Assembly: GCA_027024125.1 (NCBI GenBank)
Contig: JALVSV010000198.1
Span: 1-5,718 of the forward strand
Length of the DNA: 5,718 nucleotides
From: Methylothermaceae bacterium
GTDB taxonomy: Bacteria > Pseudomonadota > Gammaproteobacteria > Methylococcales > Methylothermaceae
Direction of reading: 5' to 3'
In this document: one piece after another, positions 1 to 5,371 of the stretch
Layout: each line of letters opens with the position of its first letter
Numbering within the stretch: the first letter of the stretch is position 1
Translations under genes and position numbers: made by a program
The notes under the pieces: generated by a model
What the model saw: the letters and a program-made list of their open reading frames with translations, nothing else
Databases searched by the model: none
Told to the model about the DNA's origin: nothing

Positions 1-96
1 TGCCGGCAGAAAGGAACCGGGCTAGAAGGCCCGCTCCATGAAGGTATGTGCTTTGCCCATCATCGATTGGCACAAGAAATGCTTGCTACCAGCCAT

Positions 97-124
97 AAAA
101 GAAGGGCCGCCATCTGGCGGCCCT
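97..124 (-). terminator. Rho-independent terminator of the RTX gene
   Basis: A perfect 9-bp, very GC-rich stem (104-111 with 116-123, plus the A-T pair 103/124) encloses a 4-nt loop at 112-115. Read on the minus strand it is followed by a T-rich run, TTCTTTT, at 103-97. It begins 32 nt after the stop codon of the RTX gene, which is where an intrinsic terminator would be expected. On the plus strand the hairpin is not followed by a T-tract, so it should work mainly in the minus direction. It marks the 3' end of the locus. Confidence 0.9.
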
Positions 125-155
125 CCAAACTTATTTCCCAATACAGGGTTTGGAA

Positions 156-1997
156 TCAACCGAACCAGAGATAGTCACCCGCAGTGGCACCACCGCTTGC
201 ATCAGCATCTTCAAACAATACTGAACCTACATTATTGGGTAACGCAATCTGGAAGTCGTCGGAGGCATTGAACTGGCCGTCGCCGTTGACATCGAACTGC
301 AATGCCCCGCCGGTGAAGGCGATGTTGTTGTTAAGATTGATGTTGGCGCCCACCACGGTGCCGTCAGTAAGGGAATTACCATTCACCTTTAGCGCCGTCA
401 GAACATCGACATCCAACAACAATCGATCGCTATTGGTTGAGCCCCCTGTAGGATTGGTAGCATCACCAGTGTTGACATTATTCAAGGTGTCCTCGGCCCC
501 TGCCGCCATATCGGTTGCACCAAGTTTCTTGGCCCCGTATTTCGCTTGGTCAACCACGGAATCAGCACCGAAGTCGATAACATCGTCACCCACACCGCCG
601 GTGATCGTATCTTGACCTGATCCTCCAGTAATGGAATCATCGCCAGATCCACCATGAAGCTGGTCGTCACCTGTACCACCTAAGACCGTATCGTTACCTG
701 CGGCCCCGCGGACGGTATCATCATCGTCACCACCACCCAGTGAATCGTTTCCATTACCACCGATGATACTATCGGCACCTACACCACCGGAAATGGTGTC
801 GTTCCCACTCATCCCATTGAGCACGTTAGCATTGGCATCACCCTGAATGGTGTCATTGCCATAGCCCCCAGTGATATTTTCAACTCCGAGAAGAACGTCA
901 TTGCCGATATTGGTCCCGGTAGCCGTGCCCGCAGTGAGGTCTACATTGACGCCATCGGTGTCAGGATCGAAAGCCGCAGTATCAGTGCCCGCACCGCCAT
1001 TGATAGTGTCATCACCCTTCCAAGCCTTGATGAGGTCATCACCAGCCCCTCCATCGAGGGTGTCATCGCCGGCGCCACCACGTAGGGTGTCATTACCGGC
1101 ATCACCAGTCAAGGTATCATTCTCTTTGCCGCCACGAAGCAAATCCGCATTAGCAGATCCGGTAAGAGAATCATCTCCTGAACCACCTTGGATAGTCACA
1201 TCGGATCCGCTTCCGGTCAGGGTATCATTCCCTAAACCACCCCGTAGCAGGTTATTAGCACCAGAACCTGTGATCGTATCGTTGCCGTCACCGCCGAACA
1301 GGGTGTCATTGGCCTGATTTGTAGTCAGGGTGTCGTTGCCATCGCCGCCTTCTATGGTGGAGGACCCACCACCGGTGCTTTGGATGCTGTCGTCACCATC
1401 TCCCCCATATACGGTAGACGAGGCACCGCCCACGGTCACCATGTCATCGTCAGCGCCAGCGTCTAGCCAGCTTCCCGTTCCGGTCGAGTTAATGCTGTCC
1501 TCACCAGCACCCGCGGTAAGTTTGGAAGAAGCCCCATCACTAACGATAGAATCGTTACCACTTCCCGCATCCACCACAGCTGCCGCAGAGCTGCTGTCGA
1601 TGGTATCATTTCCATCACCGCCATTGACGGTGCTTTGGCCAAATGTCGTCGGGTCCTCAGTAATGCTATCATTACCTGATCCACCATCGATGCTCAGATA
1701 ATCCCCATCAACATCGATGGTGTCTTTGCCGTCCCCGCCGTTGAGTGTGGAAGAGGTCAAGTCATCGGTATCAACCATATCATCATTACCAGCCCCACCA
1801 TCAATCGAGGCCTCCATGCCAGAGCCCCAATTAAGCTCGTCGTTACCATCGCCACCATTAATGGTGTCCTCACCGCCCTGACCATCAAGGGTATCATTAC
1901 CGGCGCCCCCATCCATGGAGTCATTGAAGAAGCTTTCGCCATTCAGGGCATCGTCCTTGTCGGTCCCTTCCCAAATTTCATCATAGGTATCGGCCAT
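156..1997 (-). CDS. RTX-repeat calcium-binding protein, type I secretion cargo (613 aa)
   Basis: This is predicted to be an extracellular or surface calcium-binding beta-roll protein exported by the neighbouring T1SS. GGxGxDxhx nonapeptides, the RTX/hemolysin-type calcium-binding repeat, begin almost at the N-terminus (~residue 10; first clean run 30-56). From 48 to 306 a full motif recurs about every 18 residues. Consecutive nonapeptides return at 289-342. Residues 343-376 form the hydrophobic insert (GVNVDL, then GVENITG) common in RTX proteins, and a second run of 11 nonapeptides covers 377-475. The tail (476-613) has no RTX motif, carries an EF-hand-like loop at 569-580 (D569, N571, D573, Q575, N577, D580) and ends in the hydrophobic YLWFG, consistent with a C-terminal, uncleaved T1SS signal. 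I see no Sec signal peptide, no cysteine and no HExxH protease or lipase motif, so a toxin or serralysin role is not supported. The start is set by a GGAGG seven nt plus upstream. Family and export route are secure; the biological role (surface layer, matrix, adhesion) is unknown. Confidence 0.93.
   Translation of the reverse strand: MADTYDEIWEGTDKDDALNGESFFNDSMDGGAGNDTLDGQGGEDTINGGDGNDELNWGSGMEASIDGGAGNDDMVDTDDLTSSTLNGGDGKDTIDVDGDYLSIDGGSGNDSITEDPTTFGQSTVNGGDGNDTIDSSSAAAVVDAGSGNDSIVSDGASSKLTAGAGEDSINSTGTGSWLDAGADDDMVTVGGASSTVYGGDGDDSIQSTGGGSSTIEGGDGNDTLTTNQANDTLFGGDGNDTITGSGANNLLRGGLGNDTLTGSGSDVTIQGGSGDDSLTGSANADLLRGGKENDTLTGDAGNDTLRGGAGDDTLDGGAGDDLIKAWKGDDTINGGAGTDTAAFDPDTDGVNVDLTAGTATGTNIGNDVLLGVENITGGYGNDTIQGDANANVLNGMSGNDTISGGVGADSIIGGNGNDSLGGGDDDDTVRGAAGNDTVLGGTGDDQLHGGSGDDSITGGSGQDTITGGVGDDVIDFGADSVVDQAKYGAKKLGATDMAAGAEDTLNNVNTGDATNPTGGSTNSDRLLLDVDVLTALKVNGNSLTDGTVVGANINLNNNIAFTGGALQFDVNGDGQFNASDDFQIALPNNVGSVLFEDADASGGATAGDYLWFG
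573..869 (-). repeat. Block of 11 consecutive RTX nonapeptides
   Basis: Residues 377-475 of the RTX protein form eleven uninterrupted 9-residue units, from GGYGNDTIQ to GGVGDDVID. Most keep the GGxGxD loop; GDANANVLN (386-394) is the clearest degenerate one, and GGDDDDTVR (422-430) has Asp in place of the third Gly. Both edges of the beta-roll should therefore bind calcium here, unlike in the N-terminal half. The block directly precedes the C-terminal domain, the usual place for the best-conserved RTX repeats. Confidence 0.9.
1080..1856 (-). repeat. About 14 RTX units with 18-residue period (alternating intact and eroded nonapeptides)
   Basis: In residues 48-306 the GGxGxD-type motif starts at 48, 67, 87, 105, 126, 144, 162, 180, 198, 217, 235, 253, 271 and 289, so the step is mostly 18 and ranges from 18 to 21. 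The intervening nine residues lack the glycine/aspartate loop but end in a hydrophobic strand-like pattern (VVD, KLT, WLD, TVY, TIE, TLF, LLR). Examples of whole units are GGDGNDTIDSSSAAAVVD (126-143) and AGAGEDSINSTGTGSWLD (162-179). The later units (235, 253, 271) have GSG- or GSA-type second halves, and the unit at 289 recovers a full second motif, GDAGNDTLR. At DNA level this is an imperfect ~54-bp repeat with many synonymous differences between copies. Confidence 0.88.
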
Positions 1998-2001
1998 GTC
2001 A

Positions 2002-2009
2002 TTTCCTCC
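2002..2009 (-). promoter_or_regulatory. Ribosome binding site of the RTX gene
   Basis: On the minus strand GGAGGAAA lies just upstream of the ATG at 1997. The GGAGG core (2009-2005) leaves 7 nt before the start codon, near-ideal spacing and a near-perfect anti-Shine-Dalgarno match. It fixes the start of the RTX protein and suggests efficient translation, as expected for an abundant secreted protein. Confidence 0.85.
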
Positions 2010-2040
2010 GTCTTTACGGTTTGTGGTTGCTTCGCAAAAA

Positions 2041-2049
2041 ATTGTAGCA
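2041..2049 (-). promoter_or_regulatory. Candidate proximal promoter of the RTX gene (extended -10)
   Basis: The minus strand reads TGCTACAAT, an extended -10 element (TGn followed by TACAAT, 5 of 6 to TATAAT). It would place the transcription start near 2034, giving a leader of about 37 nt that contains the strong ribosome binding site. At 17-nt spacing the -35 position (2064-2069) reads AAGCGT, a poor match, so the call rests on the extended -10 and its position. An independent promoter would let the cargo be made at higher levels than the exporter. This is inferred from consensus only. Confidence 0.4.
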
Positions 2050-2104
2050 GAAATTAGAACATCACGCTTAAGCTAATGCAAGCTCTAAATGCCCCAATGG
2101 AAAC

Positions 2105-2113
2105 ATTCTAGCA
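2105..2113 (-). promoter_or_regulatory. Candidate distal promoter or second copy of the extended -10 element
   Basis: The minus strand reads TGCTAGAAT, again TGn plus a 5-of-6 match to TATAAT. The surrounding 12-mer TTCTGCTAGAAT (2116-2105) differs by one base from TTCTGCTACAAT (2052-2041), located 64 bp closer to the RTX gene. No good -35 is visible. It may be a second start point, or both copies may belong to a regulator's direct-repeat site. Confidence 0.25.
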
Positions 2114-2157
2114 GAAGAATGAGTGGATACAGTTTTTCCTGGGATTTCGAAGATCAC

Positions 2158-2172
2158 TACCAGGCACTGGTA
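2158..2172 (-). repeat. Perfect 6-bp inverted repeat with 3-nt spacer (operator-like)
   Basis: TACCAG and CTGGTA flank GCA (plus-strand reading), so the 15 bp form a perfect dyad about 160 bp upstream of the RTX start codon and about 50 bp upstream of the distal -10-like element. No T-tract follows on either strand, so it is not a typical terminator. It could be an operator for a dimeric regulator or a chance palindrome. The strand given is that of the gene it might control. Confidence 0.35.
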
Positions 2173-2233
2173 AGCAACGAAAATCATTCACTGGCCATTC
2201 GACCAAAATCGAGCCTCAGTATTAAATCGCAGT

Positions 2234-2250
2234 TGGGGATCTTCGCCCCA
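2234..2250 (-). terminator. Weak hairpin after the adaptor gene, possible leaky terminator
   Basis: Forty nucleotides past the adaptor stop codon the minus strand has TGGGG and CCCCA arms (5 bp) around a 7-nt loop. Only a mixed sequence, not a clean U-run, follows. It could slow or partly terminate transcription between the exporter genes and the cargo gene, but on its own it does not look like an efficient intrinsic terminator. Read-through into the RTX gene is possible. Confidence 0.2.
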
Positions 2251-2290
2251 TCTCATTAATCCCGACTATCTAATGGTATGACTCCTGTTA

Positions 2291-3655
2291 TCAAGATTCC
2301 CTCAATGCCTTGCTCAGGGTATCGGTGATCGGGTCGAGCAGGTATTGAAGGGCGGTTCTGGCCCTGGTCTTGATGAACACCGTTGCCGTCATTCCGGGAG
2401 TGAGCTTCAAATGCCCCACCTGTTCCAACGAACGGCGGTCTATCTCCACCTTGACCACATAATAAGGTATCTTCCCCAGACGCGTCTCGTCACTCAAAGC
2501 ATCGGCCGAGACGTAGCTCACCCGCCCTGAGACGGTGGGGGTGGTGCGCTGTTTGTAGGCGCTGAAACGGATCTCGGCCTCTTTTCCGACACTGACCTCG
2601 TCAACATCCTCAGGCCGGATGCGGCCCTCGATCACCAGTTTGGCATCCAGGGGTACGATCTCCATCAGGGGCTGATAAGGAGCGATGGCAGCCCCGGTGG
2701 TGTGGATCTTTAGATTGACCACTTCACCAGCGATGGGGGCGGTGATGATACGTCGGGCCAAGGCATCCTGCGCCGGCCGCAGACGCTCCTCCAGCGAAGC
2801 GATACGAGCCTCCACATCCTTGAGGCGGTCGGCGGCCTCCTTGGCGTAACTGTCCTGGCGCCCCAGGATACGTAGTTCCAGCTCGCTGATTCTCTGCCTG
2901 GCGCGGGCAATCTGGGCCAGGGTGGCACCGCGCCGTTCCTGTTTCTGGGCAACTGCCCGCTTGAGAGCAAGAATGCGGGTATAGGGGAGGAAACCTTTTT
3001 TATAAACGATCTGATTGAGTCCCAGCTCCTCCTCCAGATGGGCGATATTCTGGTCGATGGATTTGAGCTGGGCCTTGAGCCCGGCAATTTCATCCCTGGC
3101 CTGGACGATCTCGCCCCGGATCAATTCGGTCTGTCCCTGCAACAATTTGCGCCGGGCCTCGAACAGGGCGGTCTCGGCCTCGACGATGGCGGCGATGTCT
3201 GGATCGGCTACGCGGCCGGCGAGGTCCGAAGGAAGGTCAAAGTGGTCCCGCCTCTCCCTTTCGGCCTTGAGACGCGCGGCGCGGATGCGCAGAGAATCCA
3301 GCTGCTTGCCGAGCATCTTTACCAGTGCCCGCTGGTTTACTTCCTCCAAAATGATCAGCGGCTGCCCTTGGGTGACGTGATCCCCCTCTCTGACCAGAAT
3401 CTCCTTGACGATCCCGCCTTCCAGGTGCTTGACCACCTTGCGGTAGGAATCCACCTGTACCTGACCGGGCATGACGATGGCCCCCTGGAGCGGGGCAAAC
3501 GTCGCCCACGCTCCCAACCCCACGAAGGCCAGGAGCACCAGTACCAGACCGATCCTGGAGATCTGCCGTCCTTCCTTGAAGGGATCGGCCAATGGTTTTG
3601 GATCTGGTGTGAGCTCCACCACCTTGGTGATGATCGGCTTTTCCGGCACACCCAT
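2291..3655 (-). CDS. HlyD-family periplasmic adaptor of the type I secretion system (454 aa)
   Basis: This membrane fusion protein (HlyD/PrtE type) spans the periplasm and couples the inner-membrane ABC exporter to an outer-membrane TolC-like channel. The sequence has a short cytoplasmic N-terminus (1-33), one transmembrane helix (~34-53), and a first lipoyl-like half with the characteristic KHLEGGIVKEILVREGD segment (76-92). A long, charged alpha-helical hairpin follows (~105-300, rich in Lys, Arg, Glu and Gln), then the second lipoyl half (TAPIAGEVV, 305-313, to ~336) and a beta-barrel region ending in LTPGMTATVFIKT (418-430). Its 454 residues are typical of T1SS adaptors. It starts 15 nt after the ABC gene's stop, so the two should be co-transcribed and assemble together. 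Nothing looks truncated. Which TolC partner it uses cannot be seen here. Confidence 0.95.
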   Translation of the reverse strand: MGVPEKPIITKVVELTPDPKPLADPFKEGRQISRIGLVLVLLAFVGLGAWATFAPLQGAIVMPGQVQVDSYRKVVKHLEGGIVKEILVREGDHVTQGQPLIILEEVNQRALVKMLGKQLDSLRIRAARLKAERERRDHFDLPSDLAGRVADPDIAAIVEAETALFEARRKLLQGQTELIRGEIVQARDEIAGLKAQLKSIDQNIAHLEEELGLNQIVYKKGFLPYTRILALKRAVAQKQERRGATLAQIARARQRISELELRILGRQDSYAKEAADRLKDVEARIASLEERLRPAQDALARRIITAPIAGEVVNLKIHTTGAAIAPYQPLMEIVPLDAKLVIEGRIRPEDVDEVSVGKEAEIRFSAYKQRTTPTVSGRVSYVSADALSDETRLGKIPYYVVKVEIDRRSLEQVGHLKLTPGMTATVFIKTRARTALQYLLDPITDTLSKALRES

Positions 3656-3664
3656 AACTTGTTA

Positions 3665-3672
3665 CCTCTCCT
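3665..3672 (-). promoter_or_regulatory. Ribosome binding site of the adaptor gene, overlapping the ABC stop codon
   Basis: The minus strand reads AGGAGAGG, whose first two bases belong to the TAG stop codon of the ABC gene (3673-3671). The GAGG core ends 9 nt before the ATG at 3655. The embedding of the site in the preceding stop indicates an operon and likely translational coupling. Confidence 0.75.
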
Positions 3673-5371
3673 AGGATCGGGTTCCCAACCTTTCCCGCGC
3701 CGGTTTCGGTGTGGCACTGGGAACCAGGCGCTGCAGGACCTCCCGGCAGTCGCCGAAGCTTTCGACCTGGCCATCGCGCAACACCAGGATCTTGTCCATG
3801 TTGCCGAGCAGGCTGATTTTGTGGGTGATCAGCAGGGTGGTAACCCGCTCCTGCCGTAACCGTTGCAACACCTGCAGCAATGCCATTTCCCCCTCACTGT
3901 CCAGATTCGAATTCGGCTCGTCGAGGAGCACTAGTCTGGGCTGACCGAACAGGGCCCGCGCCAGGGCGATCCGCTGGCGTTGGCCTCCCGAGAGAATCAC
4001 CCCGCCCTGCCCGATCGTGGTGTTGTAGCCATCAGGCAGACGCAGGATCATCTCGTGGACCTGGGCCCGCTGGGCCGCCTTCACCACTTCCTCGTCGTTG
4101 CCATGCACATCGGTGAAACGGGCAATGTTTTCGGCCACGGTCCCCTCGAAAAGTTCAATCTCCTGGGGCAGGTATCCCAGATACCTGCCCAGTTCGGCCC
4201 GCTCCCAGTCGGCGATATTGGCACCATCCAGGCGCACACTACCGGAGATGAGCGGATAGATACCCAGAATCACCCGAGCCAGGGTGCTCTTTCCTGCCGC
4301 GCTGGGACCGACGATCCCAAGAGATTGTCCGGCAGACAGGGAAAAGGATACTCGCTTGAGGATCAGTTCGCCCACCCCAGGTCCGAAAACCACTCCCTCC
4401 ACCGCCAAATGGCCCTGAGGTGGCGGCAGCTGTAGTTTGGAAAAGCTTTTGCTTTCCATCAGTTGCAGCAAGGCATCGAGTCGATGATAGGCGGCCCGGG
4501 TCTCGATGAACCCCTTCCAGCCGCCGATCGCCCTTTCCACGGGCGCCATCGCCCGCCCCAAGATCAAAGTGGCCGCCATCATGATACCGGGGGTGAGATT
4601 CTGGGAGATCACCAGCCAGGCGCCAAAGGCCAACATGATGATCTGCAGCGCCATACGGGTGAACTTGGAGACGGACAGCACGATGCTGGAGCGATTGTTG
4701 GCCAAAGCATAGTAGCCACTGCCCATATTACCGTAGGAACGCCATTTACGGCTGACCATGGGGACCATTCCCAACGCCTTGACGACTTCGACGTTGCGCA
4801 CCACCGAGTCGATGAACCTGTTGGCCTGCTGGTTCCAGTCACCCGCCTGGCTGAGAATTTTCTTGGTGATCCGTTCATCGAGCAAGGTCAACAGAAACAT
4901 CAACACCATTCCCGTGGCAGCGACGAAACCAAACAGAGGATGGAACAGATAGATGACGAGTAGAAACAATGGCGTCCAGGGCACGTCGAACAGCGCCAGA
5001 ATATTCTGCCCCAACAGATAATTGCGGATCTGGGTCAGGTCACGCACCGCAGAGGTATATTGTTTTCTCCCCGGGATGGCGGCCTGCTCAATCATCTCCG
5101 CAAGCACTTTCTCCCCCAACAGATGATCCAGCGCCATCCCGGCCCGCACCAGCAAGCGGGAACGCAGCATCTCCAAAGTGGCCCAGATCAACAACGCCCC
5201 CACCGCCACCAGGGTGAGCATGATCAGGGTCTCCTGGCTGCGGCTGCTGAGCACCCGGTCGAACACCTGCAGCATGTAGAGAGGCAATGTCAACAATAAT
5301 AGATTGATGAAGAAACTGAAAATCCCCACATGGACGAAAAAGAATTTACATCGATCGAGGTATTCACGCAT
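3671..5371 (-). CDS. Type I secretion system permease/ATPase, PrtD family (566 aa)
   Basis: This is the inner-membrane ABC exporter that recognises the C-terminal signal of the RTX cargo and drives export by ATP hydrolysis, working as a dimer. Numbered from the ATG at 5371, six membrane segments are visible (~12-33, 48-68, 123-143, 147-165, 240-257, 260-275). The nucleotide-binding domain (~320-550) has Walker A GPSAAGKST (355-363), Q-loop Q403 in LPQEIELFEG, signature LSGGQ (460-464), Walker B LVLLDE (480-485, with E485 catalytic), D-loop SNLD (488-491) and H-loop H517; all key residues are intact. GPSAAGKST, ELFEGTVAENIARF and LDEPNSNLD are typical of PrtD-like exporters for RTX proteases and related cargo. 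There is no N-terminal C39-like domain, which separates it from HlyB. I prefer the ATG at 5371 to the in-frame ATG at 5419 because AAGGAA sits 9 nt upstream and the overlap with the preceding gene is only 8 nt. Confidence 0.95.
   Translation of the reverse strand: MREYLDRCKFFFVHVGIFSFFINLLLLTLPLYMLQVFDRVLSSRSQETLIMLTLVAVGALLIWATLEMLRSRLLVRAGMALDHLLGEKVLAEMIEQAAIPGRKQYTSAVRDLTQIRNYLLGQNILALFDVPWTPLFLLVIYLFHPLFGFVAATGMVLMFLLTLLDERITKKILSQAGDWNQQANRFIDSVVRNVEVVKALGMVPMVSRKWRSYGNMGSGYYALANNRSSIVLSVSKFTRMALQIIMLAFGAWLVISQNLTPGIMMAATLILGRAMAPVERAIGGWKGFIETRAAYHRLDALLQLMESKSFSKLQLPPPQGHLAVEGVVFGPGVGELILKRVSFSLSAGQSLGIVGPSAAGKSTLARVILGIYPLISGSVRLDGANIADWERAELGRYLGYLPQEIELFEGTVAENIARFTDVHGNDEEVVKAAQRAQVHEMILRLPDGYNTTIGQGGVILSGGQRQRIALARALFGQPRLVLLDEPNSNLDSEGEMALLQVLQRLRQERVTTLLITHKISLLGNMDKILVLRDGQVESFGDCREVLQRLVPSATPKPARERLGTRS

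Noticed and set aside
18..33. Small hairpin CGGGC/GCCCG near the left edge
   Set aside because: Only 5 bp with a 6-nt loop and no proper T-tract; could be part of an unseen element beyond the window but is not supportable alone.
22..96. 24-codon minus-strand reading frame just past the terminator (ATG at 96, TAG at 24)
   Set aside because: Its upstream sequence is the terminator's T-tract with no Shine-Dalgarno, and it is too short to support without homologs.
38..271. 77-codon plus-strand reading frame at the left edge
   Set aside because: It runs through the terminator hairpin and into the antisense of the conserved RTX C-terminus; no ribosome binding site or family signal.
184..1701. Long plus-strand reading frames opposite the RTX gene (184-615, 871-1317, 1330-1701)
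   Set aside because: Their Ser/Pro/Val-rich translations are the expected antisense product of repeated GG-x-G-x-D codons. The minus-strand frame explains the whole region with a strong ribosome binding site, clear family repeats and a terminator.
156..1997. CRISPR-like interpretation of the regularly spaced DNA repeats
   Set aside because: The ~54-bp and 27-bp periodicity is in frame, encodes RTX units, and shows codon-position divergence; there are no identical direct repeats with unique spacers.
2074..2096. Possible sigma-54 (-24/-12) promoter, GG...TTGC, in the cargo spacer
   Set aside because: The GG and GC doublets are separated by 12 nt instead of the required 10, so the element does not fit.
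2148..2245. 8-bp inverted repeat cgaagatc/gatcttcg with arms 82 nt apart
   Set aside because: The arms do not extend beyond 8 bp and the distance is large; expected by chance in a spacer of this length.
3038..3859. 273-codon plus-strand reading frame across the adaptor gene and the end of the ABC gene
   Set aside because: It lies opposite two well-supported conserved genes, spans their junction, and its translation has no recognisable domain.
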